Positions 1-9,656 of a stretch of 64,000 bases of DNA are shown here, in pieces. The DNA is from Nitrospirota bacterium (lineage in GTDB: Bacteria > Nitrospirota > Nitrospiria > 2-01-FULL-66-17). Location: the NCBI GenBank assembly GCA_040757335.1, contig JBFLXB010000001.1:62001-126000 (forward strand). Direction: 5' to 3'. The notes under the pieces were generated by a model, which did not search any database, was not told the origin of the DNA, and saw nothing but the letters and a program-made list of their open reading frames with translations. The translations under genes and the position numbers were made by a program. The number at the start of each line of letters is the position of its first letter. Position 1 is the stretch's first letter.

Positions 1-182
1 CGGGGGCCAAGGGCGCGGTGGTCGCGTTTGAAACCACGGATTTGGATGCGGCGGTGAGACGACTCAAGGAACAATCGGTGCCCGTTGTCGTCGAGACGTT
101 TTCCACGCCGGTCTGCCGAATGGTTGTTATCGAAGATCCGGACGAGAACCACGTCACGATCCATCAGCGGCACCAAGGCTAA
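1..182 (+). CDS. VOC/glyoxalase-family protein, C-terminal fragment
   Basis: The open frame enters from the left edge and stops at TAA 180-182, so only about 59 C-terminal residues are visible. The end reads like a vicinal-oxygen-chelate fold: a strand with VVAFETTDLDAAVRRL, then an IEDPDENHVTIHQ ending. The conserved DP(D)xN segment is typical of the last beta-alpha-beta-beta-beta unit of glyoxalase/bleomycin-resistance proteins. Substrate and metal use cannot be judged from a fragment. The stop codon overlaps the AAGGAG ribosome binding site of the next gene, so the two are probably co-transcribed. Confidence 0.6.
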   Translation, partial: GAKGAVVAFETTDLDAAVRRLKEQSVPVVVETFSTPVCRMVVIEDPDENHVTIHQRHQG

Positions 183-190
183 GGAGCGCC

Positions 191-568
191 GTGGTCAAAA
201 AGATCGGCTACGGCGTCATTCTGTGGGCCATTCCCTACGTGACCGCGATCCCGCTGCTCCCGTTGATGCGCAGCGACCAACCGTTCTTCAAGACCATCAT
301 GATCGTCGAAGGTTCGATTGTGGGCGCGGTGCTCGCGGTGATGTACTTCAAGTCGGTGGAGCGGGAGTTCCTGCGAGAAGGCATGACCTTGGCGGCGGTC
401 TGGATCGGGGTGAACTGGTTCCTGGACTTCGTGGGATTGCTTCCGTTCTCCGATCTCTCGCCGACGCGGTATTTCATCGAGATCGGTCTGCGCTACCTCG
501 CGATCGCCGCGCTGGTCGTGGCGATCGGGTACGTGCTCGACAAGAAGCTCGCCGAAGGGAGGCGCTGA
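191..568 (+). CDS. Small four-helix integral membrane protein, unknown function
   Basis: This encodes a 125-residue protein from a GTG start, preceded at 181-186 by AAGGAG with a 4-base spacer. It is mostly hydrophobic, with about four predicted membrane segments (roughly residues 5-25, 37-53, 65-85 and 98-116), separated by short charged loops. The C-terminus is charged (DKKLAEGRR) and probably cytoplasmic. No catalytic motif or named family was recognised. The next gene starts two bases after its stop, which suggests an envelope-related operon with the downstream polymer-forming membrane protein. Confidence 0.6.
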   Translation: MVKKIGYGVILWAIPYVTAIPLLPLMRSDQPFFKTIMIVEGSIVGAVLAVMYFKSVEREFLREGMTLAAVWIGVNWFLDFVGLLPFSDLSPTRYFIEIGLRYLAIAALVVAIGYVLDKKLAEGRR

Positions 569-569
569 G

Positions 570-1733
570 ATGAACCCAATCGTCGTGGGCCTTGTCATGC
601 TGGCAGTGCTGCTCGCGCGCCCGGCTTGGGCGCAAGATGAGCACTCCGATGCCGCGGAACGGGAAGTAATGATCCTCCCGGCCGGTGTGGTGATCAACCA
701 GGACTATTTTGCGTACGGCGAGCGGGTTGAAATCTCCGGGACGGTCAATGGCGACGTGTATGCGGCCGGGGGTCAGATTCTGGTGGACGGCACAATCAAC
801 GGGGATCTGCTGGCGGCCGGCGGGGCCATCACGATCTCAGGAACCGTGTCGCAGGACGCCCGGATCGCGGGCGGGCAGATCGCGATCAACGGGCCCATCG
901 GCCGGAGCCTGACCGTGGCCGGCGGCAACGTGGAGGTGAACGATTCGGCCGCGGTCGGGCGCAGCGTGGTCGCGGCCGGAGGGCGCGTTCGCGTGGCGGC
1001 TCCGGTGCAGGCGGACGCGAAGATCGCGGGCGGGAGCGTGACGGTTTCCAACGCGGTCAAGGGCAACCTGCACGTCGCCACCGGGGATCTGCGGCTCACG
1101 TCAAAGGCCGCGATCGCCGGGGACCTCACGTATTGGAGTCAGACCGATGCGTCGATCGATCCCGGAGCCAATGTGGCCGGGGTCGTGACCCGGAAGGCCC
1201 TGCCGGAGCACTTTGGGCCGAGACCGGGCGCGTTTCTCGCGGCGCTGGCCGGGTTGTTCCTCCTCGCGAAATTGGTGAGTTTTGTGTCGACCCTGGTACT
1301 CGGGCTGCTGTTTCTGTATCTTCTGCCGCGGTACACCGGGTCCACGGTTTCAACGTTGAGAACGCGCCCGTGGGCCTCGCTGGGCATCGGCTTCATTGCG
1401 TTTGTGGTGACCCCGGTGGCGGCCGTGATTCTCCTGATCACCGTGCTGGCCGCCCCACTCGGCTTGATGGCGGCGGCGCTGTTTGTGCTGGCGATTTATG
1501 TGGCGCGCGTATTCGTCATGATCTGGGCCGGCGCCGCACTCTTTGCGTGGATGGGGAAGCCGGTTCGCGAGGTCTGGGCGTTGGTGATCGGGCTGGTGGT
1601 CTATACCATCGTGACCGCGATTCCGTTTCTGGGCTGGATCGTCGCTTGGGGGGTGACGCTCTTCGGCCTGGGCGCCGCTTTATTGGCCGATCGGATGTTG
1701 TATCTCACGGCGAAGGAGCGGGCGGCGGTGTGA
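570..1733 (+). CDS. Exported polymer-forming (bactofilin-like) repeat protein with C-terminal membrane domain
   Basis: This encodes 387 residues. An N-terminal signal peptide ends near ARPAWAQ (about residue 22). Residues about 45-205 are a regular array of short repeats such as ISGTVNGDVYAAGG and VDGTINGDLLAAGG. These resemble the right-handed beta-helix of bactofilin/polymer-forming proteins. From about residue 220 to 375 there are five or six hydrophobic segments. Families with this architecture are usually annotated as polymer-forming cytoskeletal or DUF-type membrane proteins, and their role is not established. The ATG at 570 has GGGAGG upstream and follows the previous gene almost without a gap. 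Confidence 0.65.
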   Translation: MNPIVVGLVMLAVLLARPAWAQDEHSDAAEREVMILPAGVVINQDYFAYGERVEISGTVNGDVYAAGGQILVDGTINGDLLAAGGAITISGTVSQDARIAGGQIAINGPIGRSLTVAGGNVEVNDSAAVGRSVVAAGGRVRVAAPVQADAKIAGGSVTVSNAVKGNLHVATGDLRLTSKAAIAGDLTYWSQTDASIDPGANVAGVVTRKALPEHFGPRPGAFLAALAGLFLLAKLVSFVSTLVLGLLFLYLLPRYTGSTVSTLRTRPWASLGIGFIAFVVTPVAAVILLITVLAAPLGLMAAALFVLAIYVARVFVMIWAGAALFAWMGKPVREVWALVIGLVVYTIVTAIPFLGWIVAWGVTLFGLGAALLADRMLYLTAKERAAV

Positions 1734-1885
1734 CCAGCGCCGGTCAGTCCGAGCACCCGACCACCGTGAAAATCAGATTCGTCGATGTCCCTGCCAACGC
1801 CGGGTCGCGCTCGCCCCACGTGGTGGTCGTGACACGGCCGAAAGGCGGCTCGAAGGCTTTGCCAAGCGCGGTCGTATCAACTGGC

Positions 1886-3364
1886 GTGACGCGACGAAGC
1901 TCGGGCTGCTTGCCCCACCTCGGGTGGTTGCCGTTGCCGATGGTCGTTCTGCTCGCCGGTTGCGTCACAGTGGGGCCCGATTACGTCGCGCCGGACCCCG
2001 CAGCGCCGACAACGTGGCAGGCCGAGCCCGCTCCCGGAATCTCGGAGACGGCCGGGGAACCCGATGATCTCGCGCGCTGGTGGGCGACGCTCGACGATCC
2101 GGTGCTGACGAGACTCATCGAGCAGGCCGTGGCCGGTAATCTCGATCTGAAGCAGGCGCAGGCGCGGTTGCGCGAAGCGCGGGCCCGCCGTAAGCAGACC
2201 GGAGCCGACCGGTTTCCGAGTCTCGACGCCAATGCCTTGGTCAACCGGGTGCAGAGCAGCGAAGAGACCGGTCCCGGTTCTACGACCACCCTGTACGCCG
2301 CCGGGTTCGACGCGAGTTGGGAGCTGGACGTGTTCGGCGGCACTCGTCGCGCGATGGAGGCCGCCACGGCCAGCGAGCAGGCCAGCGAGGAAGACTTGCG
2401 CGACGTGCTGGTCAGCCTGCTCTCGGAGGTCGCGCTCAACTACGTCGAGTTGCGAACGGGCCAGACCGGGCTGGCCATCGCCGAGCAGAACCGCGACGCG
2501 CAGCAGGAGACCTACGACATTGCGCGCTGGCGCTTCGAAGCCGGACTCGTCACGGAGCTCGACGTCGAGCAGGCCCGATACAACCTCGAGCAAACCAAGG
2601 CCCAGATCCCCAGGTTGCAGGCCGCGATCAGCGAGGCGCAGAACCGGCTCGCGGTGTTGTTGGGCCGTATGCCGGGAGCATTGAACAGTGAACTGGCTCC
2701 CCCGTTGCCGATCCCGGTCGCGCCCGCGAGCGTGGCGGTCGGGGTTCCCGCCGACGCGCTGCGCCGTCGTCCCGACGTGCGGCGGGCGGAGCGTCGCTTG
2801 GCGGCTCAGACCGCGCAGGTCGGGGTGGCGACCGCTGCGCGGTACCCCAGTTTCTCCCTCGTCGGGACGATCGGTTTGGAGTCCCTCTCGTCGTCCAATC
2901 TTTTCACCGCCGGCGCCCGCACGTCGTCGCTGGGCGGCAGCGCGCTGTGGACGGTGTTCGACTTCGGTCGCTTGCGCGAGAACGTCAACATTCAGTCGGC
3001 GCTGCAGGAACAGGCGTTGCTTGCCTACGAGTCGGCGGTGCGTACGGCGGTCGAGGACACGGAGAACGCCCTGGTGGCCTTTGCCAAGGAACAGAACAGA
3101 CGTTCCCACCTGCAGGCGGCGACGGAGGCGGCGCAGCGTGCGGTCGCGCTGGCGCGCGGGCGGTACGAATCGGGCCTCCTGGATTTTCAGACCGTACTGG
3201 AGGCGCAGCGCTCCCTGTTGGTGCTGCAGGATCAGTTGGCACTGAGCGACGGCGCCGTCGTTTCCAACCTGATCCAGCTCTACAAGGCCCTGGGCGGCGG
3301 TTGGACGTCGTTCGGGGCGGCTGCGGGTAAACCGATCGGGGACTCGACGGGTGCGGCTCAATGA
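1886..3364 (+). CDS. Outer-membrane efflux lipoprotein, NodT/OprM family
   Basis: This is the TolC-like outer-membrane channel of a tripartite efflux pump, about 492 residues. A lipobox LAGC places the lipidated cysteine at codon 1961-1963. A GTG at 1886 gives a short Arg-rich n-region and a hydrophobic core before it. The frame is open further upstream to 1133, but that part overlaps the previous gene and is not credible. The family motif GPDYVAPDPAAPTTW follows the cysteine. Two repeated coiled-coil/beta halves are visible, around ADRFPSLDANALVNR and AARYPSFSLVGTIGLE. Its TGA overlaps the ATG of the adaptor gene, so it is the first gene of the efflux operon. The exact start is uncertain. 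Confidence 0.85.
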   Translation: MTRRSSGCLPHLGWLPLPMVVLLAGCVTVGPDYVAPDPAAPTTWQAEPAPGISETAGEPDDLARWWATLDDPVLTRLIEQAVAGNLDLKQAQARLREARARRKQTGADRFPSLDANALVNRVQSSEETGPGSTTTLYAAGFDASWELDVFGGTRRAMEAATASEQASEEDLRDVLVSLLSEVALNYVELRTGQTGLAIAEQNRDAQQETYDIARWRFEAGLVTELDVEQARYNLEQTKAQIPRLQAAISEAQNRLAVLLGRMPGALNSELAPPLPIPVAPASVAVGVPADALRRRPDVRRAERRLAAQTAQVGVATAARYPSFSLVGTIGLESLSSSNLFTAGARTSSLGGSALWTVFDFGRLRENVNIQSALQEQALLAYESAVRTAVEDTENALVAFAKEQNRRSHLQAATEAAQRAVALARGRYESGLLDFQTVLEAQRSLLVLQDQLALSDGAVVSNLIQLYKALGGGWTSFGAAAGKPIGDSTGAAQ

Positions 3365-4653
3365 GCAAGCCCACCACCGAGTATGCAAACGATGTCGCCA
3401 AGGCCTTGGGCATCGGGACCACCTCACGTTGGACGCGGCTGAAGCGTTGGGCGGCGTGGGGAGTGGTGGCGATCGCCGCCGCCGCTGTGGGCGTCCTCTG
3501 GCTGGCGCGCAGCGGGACCGAGACCGTTCGATACAAAACAGAGCCGGTCACGCGCGGTGACCTTGTTGTCACTGTCAGCGCCACCGGGACTCTCGAACCG
3601 ACCAACCAGGTCGATGTGGGGATCGAGGTCTCCGGGACCATCAAGACGGTCGATGTGGACTACAACGACCGGGTCAAAGTCGGCCAGATCCTGGCGCGGC
3701 TCGATACCACAAAGCTCGAGGCGCAGGCGTTGCAGACAGAGGCGGCGTTGGGATCGGCAAGAGCCAAGGTGCTTCAGGCGCAAGCCAACGTCCGCGAAGC
3801 CGAGGCGCAACTCGCGCGATTGGTCCGCGTCCGAGAGTTGAGTCGGGGTAAGGTGCCGTCGCAACAGGAACTCGACGCAGCACAGGCCGCGCTCGATCGG
3901 TCGCGAGCCGACGAGGCTGCCGCCAGCGCGGTGGTCTCCCAAAACCAAGCCACGCTGGATGCCAACCGCACGGATCTCTCCAAAGCGGTCATTCGCTCGC
4001 CCATCAACGGCGTGGTCTTGAAGCGTTCAGTGGAGCCGGGCCAAACCGTGGCAGCGAGCTTCCAGGCGCCCGTGTTGTTCACCATCGCCGAGGACCTGAC
4101 GAACATGGAGCTTCAGGTGGACGTGGACGAGGCCGATGTCGGACAGGTGAATGCCGGGCAAGACGCGACGTTCACGGTTGACGCGTATCCGGACCGGACG
4201 TTTCCCGCCCGGATCACGAAGGTTCGTTACGGTTCACAGACCGTCGCGGGCGTGGTGACGTACAAGGCGGTGTTGACCGTGGACAACTCGAGCCTGTCCC
4301 TGCGCCCGGGGATGACGGCCACCGCGGCCATTACGGTCGAGCGCGTGACGGACGCGATCCTGGTCCCCAATGCGTCGCTGCGGTTCACGCCGCCGACGCC
4401 GGAGCCGCGCGAGTCGACCGGCGGAGGCCTCTTGAGCAGGATCCTCCCAAGACCTCTCAGACCGGCGCCCAGCTCTCGCGATGAGATGAGGCCCGGCACT
4501 CGGGACCAGCGCGTCTGGATCGTCAGCAACGGGGAGTTGGAGGCCGTTCCCGTAACCACCGGGGCGACTGACGGCGTGATGACTGAAGTGACGGAGGGCC
4601 GGGTCGAGCCGGGGATGGCCGTGGTGGTCGATCGGGTCACGGCGAAGCCGTGA
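3361..4653 (+). CDS. macA: Periplasmic adaptor (membrane fusion protein), MacA/HlyD family
   Basis: This encodes 430 residues. There is a cytoplasmic N-terminus and one membrane anchor at about residues 29-48. Next comes a biotinyl-lipoyl-like half (VSGTIKTVDVDYNDRVKVGQ), a long Ala/Glu/Gln-rich alpha-hairpin, and the second half (VIRSPINGVVLKRSVEPGQ). A beta-barrel domain and a C-terminal membrane-proximal domain follow. This order is standard for MacA-type adaptors, which join an ABC exporter to an outer-membrane channel. The ATG overlaps the upstream stop, and the next gene starts at a GTG inside this stop region. A Pro/Arg-rich insert (about residues 343-380) interrupts the C-terminal part. 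Confidence 0.85.
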   Translation: MSKPTTEYANDVAKALGIGTTSRWTRLKRWAAWGVVAIAAAAVGVLWLARSGTETVRYKTEPVTRGDLVVTVSATGTLEPTNQVDVGIEVSGTIKTVDVDYNDRVKVGQILARLDTTKLEAQALQTEAALGSARAKVLQAQANVREAEAQLARLVRVRELSRGKVPSQQELDAAQAALDRSRADEAAASAVVSQNQATLDANRTDLSKAVIRSPINGVVLKRSVEPGQTVAASFQAPVLFTIAEDLTNMELQVDVDEADVGQVNAGQDATFTVDAYPDRTFPARITKVRYGSQTVAGVVTYKAVLTVDNSSLSLRPGMTATAAITVERVTDAILVPNASLRFTPPTPEPRESTGGGLLSRILPRPLRPAPSSRDEMRPGTRDQRVWIVSNGELEAVPVTTGATDGVMTEVTEGRVEPGMAVVVDRVTAKP

Positions 4654-5375
4654 GTTCGAGTGACCCTCCCCCCGACACGCCGCCGCTGATCCAACTGCGG
4701 GGCGTGACCAAGGTATACGGCGCGGGTGACGCCGCCATGCACGCGTTACGCGGGATCGATCTGCGGATCGAGAAGGGTGAGTTTGTCGCGGTGATGGGGC
4801 CGAGCGGATCAGGGAAGAGCACCTGCATGAATATTCTGGGTTGCCTCGATACACCGACGGCGGGAACCTATCACTTCAAAGGCGTCGAGGTCGGCGCGCT
4901 CACCCGTAACCAGCGCGCCCTGTTGCGCCGTCAATACCTGGGATTTGTATTTCAGGGGTATAACCTCCTCAACCGGACGTCGGCATTGGAAAACGTGGAA
5001 CTCCCCCTGATCTACCGCGGAGTCCCGGTCGGTCGGCGGCATGAACAAGCTCGGGAGGCGTTGCACGTCGTGGGGCTGAAAGGATGGGAACACCACACGC
5101 AGGGCGAGTTGTCCGGCGGCCAGCAGCAGCGCGTCGCCATTGCCCGGGCCATTGTCACCCAGCCCGCCGTGCTGCTCGCCGATGAGCCGACCGGCAATCT
5201 GGACACGGCGCGCGGCCGCGAAATCATGGACTTGCTCACGACGTTGAACCGTGGCCACGAGATCACGGTGGTCATGGTGACCCACGAACCCGACATGGCC
5301 GCCTACGCGAGGCGCACCGTGAAGTTCCTGGATGGCGTGGTGGCGAGCGACGCGTCGCAGCAAGAGGTGGCCTGA
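4650..5375 (+). CDS. ABC transporter ATP-binding protein, MacB/LolD type
   Basis: This encodes 241 residues from a GTG start overlapping the adaptor stop. Walker A (GPSGSGKST) is near residue 50, the Q-loop (FVFQGYNLL) near 95, the signature ([14 protein letters not shown]) near 154, and Walker B (LLADEPTGNLD) near 174. The FQGYNLL and DEPTGNLD wording is characteristic of the MacB/LolD/FtsE group, whose ATPases drive mechanotransmission rather than transmembrane import. It pairs with the separate FtsX-type permease that starts two bases downstream. In classical MacB the ATPase and permease are one polypeptide; here they are split. Confidence 0.88.
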   Translation: MSSSDPPPDTPPLIQLRGVTKVYGAGDAAMHALRGIDLRIEKGEFVAVMGPSGSGKSTCMNILGCLDTPTAGTYHFKGVEVGALTRNQRALLRRQYLGFVFQGYNLLNRTSALENVELPLIYRGVPVGRRHEQAREALHVVGLKGWEHHTQGELSGGQQQRVAIARAIVTQPAVLLADEPTGNLDTARGREIMDLLTTLNRGHEITVVMVTHEPDMAAYARRTVKFLDGVVASDASQQEVA

Positions 5376-5377
5376 GG

Positions 5378-6586
5378 ATGGTGTGGAACGCGTTGCATCT
5401 GGCGCTCCGGGAGGTCCGCCGCAACGTGCTGCGTTCCCTTTTAACCATGCTCGGCATCGTCATCGGAGTGGCCGCCGTCATTGTCATGGTGACCATCGGT
5501 GGCGGGGCGACGGTTCAGGTCACGGAGCAGATCGCGAGTCTCGGCACCAACCTCTTGATCGTCACCCCGGGCATGCGGGTCATGGGTCCCGGTGGAACCT
5601 CGGGCGCCGCGCCATTCCGGGTGGCCGATGCCGAGGCGATCGGCCGGGATGTCCCGTCCATTGCGGCCGTTGCCCCTGTCTCCACGCGGTCCATGACCGC
5701 GATTTTCGGCAACCAGAACTGGTCCACCCGGGTGAGCGGGACGACCAACGAATATCTCAAGGCGGGGAACTGGGCGATCGAGGCCGGACGTGAGTTCAGT
5801 GCCAGCGAACTCCGCGCCGGCACGGCGGTCTGCATTGTGGGAGCGACCGTGCGCACCCGGCTCTTCGGCGCACAGGACCCCATGGGCAGCACGATACGCC
5901 TCGAAAAGCTTGCGTGTCAGGTGATCGGTCTCTTGGGGACCAAAGGCCAAACCGCGTTCGGGATGGATCAGGACGACGTGGTGCTCATCCCGTTACGGAC
6001 CTTCCAGCGGCGCATTACCGGTAACGAGGACGTCGCGATGCTACAAGTCTCGTTTCAACAAGGCGTATCGGCGGAGAAGGTTGAACGGGACATCGGGCGA
6101 CTGATGCGCGAGCGGCGCCATCTTTCCGCGACACAGGAGGATGACTTCAGCGTGAGGGACTTGAGCGAGATCACCAAGATGTTGACCGGGACCACGCGGA
6201 TGCTGACGGCTCTCCTCAGCGCCGTTGCCGCCGTCAGCTTACTGGTCGGCGGCATCGGCATCATGAACATCATGTTGGTCTCGGTCACCGAACGGACGCG
6301 GGAGATCGGTATCCGTCTGGCCATCGGCGCCCTGGAGCGCGAGGTGCTCCTGCAATTCCTGGTCGAGGCCATGGTGTTGTCTTCGTTGGGAGGACTCATC
6401 GGCGTCATCGTGGCTCTCGTGGCGTCGATGCAGCTGAGCAAGGTGCTCATGGTGCCGTTCGTCTTCACCCCAGGGATCATCATCCTCGCCTGCGTATTTT
6501 CCGCTGCGGTTGGCATGGTCTTCGGGTACTTTCCGGCGCAACGGGCCGCGCGCCTGAACCCCATCGACGCGCTGCGCCACGAATGA
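5378..6586 (+). CDS. ABC transporter permease, MacB type (FtsX/MacB-PCD)
   Basis: This encodes 402 residues. The first membrane helix follows an amphipathic start ([18 protein letters not shown]). A large periplasmic MacB-PCD-like domain occupies about residues 45-280. Three C-terminal helices are typical of FtsX-fold permeases, with [19 protein letters not shown] and the cytoplasmic [10 protein letters not shown] motif. Both motifs are diagnostic for MacB permeases. The protein should work with the upstream ATPase and MacA-like adaptor. Export substrates of this class include antibiotics, peptides and lipoprotein-like molecules; nothing in the sequence identifies this one. The gene overlaps the following ATPase gene by 4 bases. 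Confidence 0.87.
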   Translation: MVWNALHLALREVRRNVLRSLLTMLGIVIGVAAVIVMVTIGGGATVQVTEQIASLGTNLLIVTPGMRVMGPGGTSGAAPFRVADAEAIGRDVPSIAAVAPVSTRSMTAIFGNQNWSTRVSGTTNEYLKAGNWAIEAGREFSASELRAGTAVCIVGATVRTRLFGAQDPMGSTIRLEKLACQVIGLLGTKGQTAFGMDQDDVVLIPLRTFQRRITGNEDVAMLQVSFQQGVSAEKVERDIGRLMRERRHLSATQEDDFSVRDLSEITKMLTGTTRMLTALLSAVAAVSLLVGGIGIMNIMLVSVTERTREIGIRLAIGALEREVLLQFLVEAMVLSSLGGLIGVIVALVASMQLSKVLMVPFVFTPGIIILACVFSAAVGMVFGYFPAQRAARLNPIDALRHE

Positions 6587-7299
6587 ACGCGGCGCCAACG
6601 GTCGTCTTTGCCGCGCGGGCGCTCACCAAAGTGTATCGCATGGGTGAGGTCGAAGTGCACGCGCTGCGCGGGGTGGATCTCGACATCTACCAGGGCGAGT
6701 TCGTCGTGCTGTTGGGGCCTTCCGGCAGCGGCAAATCCACCCTGCTCAATATCCTCGGCGGCCTGGATACCCCCACCAGCGGGGAGGTGCGGTGGCGCGA
6801 CCACGACCTGACCAGGGCGGACGAGCGCGCGATGACGACCTATCGCCGGCAGCACGTGGGGTTCGTGTTCCAGTTTTACAACCTGATTTCGAGCCTGACG
6901 GTCCGCGAAAACGTCGCCTTGGTCACGGATATCGCGGATCGTCCCATGAAACCGGACGAGGCGTTGCAATGGGTCGGGCTGGAGGAACGGCTCAACCATT
7001 TCCCCTCCCAGCTCTCGGGAGGCGAGCAGCAACGCGTGGCCATAGCCAGGGCCATTGCCAAAGGCCCGGAGGTGCTGCTCTGTGACGAGCCCACCGGCGC
7101 CTTGGACTACCAGACCGGGAAGGTGGTGTTGGAAGCCATCGCGCGCATCAACCGCGAGTTGGGAACCACCGCGGTGGTGATCACGCACAATGTGGCAATC
7201 GCCGGCATGGCGGACCGGGTGATGCATCTGGCCGACGGCCGCATCTCGGCCACGGAGAAAAATCCCCGCAAGCTCACGCCGTCGGAGTTGAGCTGGTGA
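6583..7299 (+). CDS. ABC transporter ATP-binding protein, second pump (LolD/DevA type)
   Basis: This encodes 238 residues. Walker A is GPSGSGKST (about residue 45), followed by a Q-loop FVFQFYNLI, the signature [14 protein letters not shown] (about residue 146) and Walker [13 protein letters not shown]. It belongs to the same family as the ATPase at 4650 but is clearly a different paralogue. It precedes an 8-helix-type permease and a second adaptor, an order (ATPase, permease, adaptor) like DevBCA-type exporters. The start overlaps the upstream permease stop, and the stop overlaps the downstream GTG. It is therefore translationally coupled in the same operon. Confidence 0.87.
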   Translation: MNAAPTVVFAARALTKVYRMGEVEVHALRGVDLDIYQGEFVVLLGPSGSGKSTLLNILGGLDTPTSGEVRWRDHDLTRADERAMTTYRRQHVGFVFQFYNLISSLTVRENVALVTDIADRPMKPDEALQWVGLEERLNHFPSQLSGGEQQRVAIARAIAKGPEVLLCDEPTGALDYQTGKVVLEAIARINRELGTTAVVITHNVAIAGMADRVMHLADGRISATEKNPRKLTPSELSW

Positions 7300-9656
7300 A
7301 GGCCCTCAACAGGAAACTCCTGCGCGATTTATGGCACACCAGGAGCCAGGTGCTCACGATCGCGTTCGTGGTGGCCGGCGGGATGGGTGCGTTCATCGCC
7401 TCCTTCAGCACGTATGATTCGCTGCAGTGGTCCCGCCATATCTATTACGAGGCCTCGCGGTTCGGCGAGGTGTTCGCGGGGCTCAAGCGGGCGCCCGCGC
7501 CGGTTGAGGCCAGGATCGGCGAACTGCCCGGCGTGGCCGAGATGGAAACCACCGTGGTCTTCGACGTCACGCTGGATCTTCCCGGCGTGGACGAGCCGGT
7601 CATCGGGCGGATGATCGGCCTGGCGGACGGCGGGCAGCCTCGCATGAACCGGCTGGCGCTTCGACACGGTCGCTTCATCGAGCCGGGTCAGCACCGCGAG
7701 GTGCTGGTATCCGAGGGATTCGCCGCGGCCCGCAACCTCGGCCCGGGTGATCGCCTGGCGGCGATCCTCAACGGCAGCCGCGAAGAGCTGCAGATCGTCG
7801 GCGTGGTGCTGTCACCCGAATACGTGTTCGCGACCCGCGGCAGCTCGCTGCCCGACGACCGCTCGTTCGGGGTGTTGTGGATCGATCGCGAGCGGCTGGC
7901 CTCGGCGTTCGACATGGAGGGTGCGTTCAACTACGCGGTGGCGCGCTTGGCGCCGGGTGCCAGCGAGCCCGCGGTCATCGCCGGCCTCGATCGGGTGCTC
8001 GAACCCTACGGCGCGTTCGGCGCCTACGGCCGCGACGAGCAGCTCTCCAACCGCATCCTGAGCCAGGAGATCAGTCAGCAGCAGGTGTGGGGCACGTTTC
8101 TCCCGGCGATCTTCATGGCCGTGGCCGCGTTCCTGGTCAACGTGGTGCTGAGCCGCCACGTGGCCACCCAGCGCGAGTCGATCGCCGCGTTGAAGGCGCT
8201 GGGGTACTCCGACGTCAGGATCGGCGTCCACTACCTCGCGTTCGTCTCGGTGATCGTGCTGATCGGCGTGGCGCTCGGGATCGGGGTCGGCTGGTGGCTG
8301 GGCCGCGGGATGACCGGGCTGTACACCGACTTCTTCCATTTCCCGCGGCTAATTTTTCGCGTTCAACCGTGGGTCCCGCTGCTCGGCGCGGCCATCAGCT
8401 TTGTCGCCGCGGTGGGGGGCGCGCTCAACGCGGTCCGGCTGGTGGCTGCGCTGGCCCCGGCCGAAGCCATGCGGCCGCCGTCTCCCGCGCAATACCGCCG
8501 GATGTTGCTTGAACGGATCGGGATGGAGCGCTGGCTCTCTCCGGCGGCGCGGATGGTGATCCGCACGCTGGAGCGCCGGCCGTTTCGCGCCGCGTTCACC
8601 TCGTTCGGCATCGCCTGTTCCGTGGCGATCATCGTCTCCGGGACGTTCTGGCGGGACGTGGTCGAGTATATGATCGACGTCCAGTTCAACGCCGTGGAGC
8701 GCGAGGACGCGAGCGTAGTGCTGACCGATCCCCGGGAGGCGCGGGTTCGCCACGAGGTCGAGCGGCTCCCCGGGGTCTCCCAGGTGGAGGCCGTGCGGGA
8801 AGTGCCGGTGCGGCTGCGCGCCGGCCACCGGACGTATCGTACCGGGATCATCGGGCTCTCTGACGGCGCGCGGTTGCGGCGCTTGCTCGACGACAACCTG
8901 GCCGAGGTGCCGCTGCCGAGCGAAGGGCTGTTGCTCACGGATCGTCTGGCGGAGCGTCTGGGCCTCGAATCGGGCGACGTCGTGTCGGTCGAATCATTGG
9001 AAGGCGCCAGACTCAAGAGCGAGGTGGTCGTGGCCGACGTCGTGGCCGATGTGTTCGGCATGTTGGGGTACATGGAGATCAACGCGTTGAATCGCCTGAT
9101 GGGCGAGGGGCCGTCGGTGACGTCGATCGCCGTGGCGGTGGACCGGGAGTCGGCGAACGAGCTCTACGGACGGCTCAAGGAGCGACCGCGGGTCGCCACC
9201 GTGAGCGTGAAGGCGTCCGCGCTCCAGACCTTCGAGGAGACCTCGGCGCGCAACATCATCTTCTTCACGGGCGTGATCACGATTTTTGCGGCGGCAATCG
9301 CGATCGGAGTGGTGTATAACAGCGCACGGATCGCGCTCGCCGAGCGCGCGTGGGAGTTGGCGAGCCTGCGCGTCCTGGGATTCACGCGGCGCGAAGTGTC
9401 GCTGTTCCTCCTCGGGGAACTGGCGATCGAACTGATCGTGGCGGTTCCGTTGGGCTTGGCGCTCGGCTACGTATTGGCCGCGACGTTGATCGAACTGATG
9501 CACGACGAGACGTTTGCCATGCCGCTGATCATCACGCCGCGGACCTACGCGTTCGCGGCGCTCGCGATTCTGATCGCCGGGATCGCGAGCGCGTTGGTCG
9601 TGCGGATGCGGGTGGACCGGCTCGACCTGGTGGCGGTGCTGAAAACGAGGGAGTGA
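7296..9656 (+). CDS. ABC transporter permease with duplicated FtsX domains
   Basis: This encodes 786 residues from GTG 7296. There is an N-terminal helix (about residues 17-37), a periplasmic domain, and three helices around 260-375 containing [13 protein letters not shown] second helix follows near 430, then another periplasmic domain, and a final three-helix FtsX domain with [15 protein letters not shown]. The two [14 protein letters not shown] motifs show an internal duplication, as in large LolC/E-like or YbbP-like permeases. It should form the second exporter with the ATPase immediately upstream and the adaptor immediately downstream. The substrate is unknown. Confidence 0.85.
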   Translation: MKALNRKLLRDLWHTRSQVLTIAFVVAGGMGAFIASFSTYDSLQWSRHIYYEASRFGEVFAGLKRAPAPVEARIGELPGVAEMETTVVFDVTLDLPGVDEPVIGRMIGLADGGQPRMNRLALRHGRFIEPGQHREVLVSEGFAAARNLGPGDRLAAILNGSREELQIVGVVLSPEYVFATRGSSLPDDRSFGVLWIDRERLASAFDMEGAFNYAVARLAPGASEPAVIAGLDRVLEPYGAFGAYGRDEQLSNRILSQEISQQQVWGTFLPAIFMAVAAFLVNVVLSRHVATQRESIAALKALGYSDVRIGVHYLAFVSVIVLIGVALGIGVGWWLGRGMTGLYTDFFHFPRLIFRVQPWVPLLGAAISFVAAVGGALNAVRLVAALAPAEAMRPPSPAQYRRMLLERIGMERWLSPAARMVIRTLERRPFRAAFTSFGIACSVAIIVSGTFWRDVVEYMIDVQFNAVEREDASVVLTDPREARVRHEVERLPGVSQVEAVREVPVRLRAGHRTYRTGIIGLSDGARLRRLLDDNLAEVPLPSEGLLLTDRLAERLGLESGDVVSVESLEGARLKSEVVVADVVADVFGMLGYMEINALNRLMGEGPSVTSIAVAVDRESANELYGRLKERPRVATVSVKASALQTFEETSARNIIFFTGVITIFAAAIAIGVVYNSARIALAERAWELASLRVLGFTRREVSLFLLGELAIELIVAVPLGLALGYVLAATLIELMHDETFAMPLIITPRTYAFAALAILIAGIASALVVRMRVDRLDLVAVLKTRE

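Noticed and set aside
1133-1885. An N-terminal extension of the efflux lipoprotein
   Set aside because: It overlaps the membrane part of the previous gene in another frame; the lipobox needs a start near 1886.
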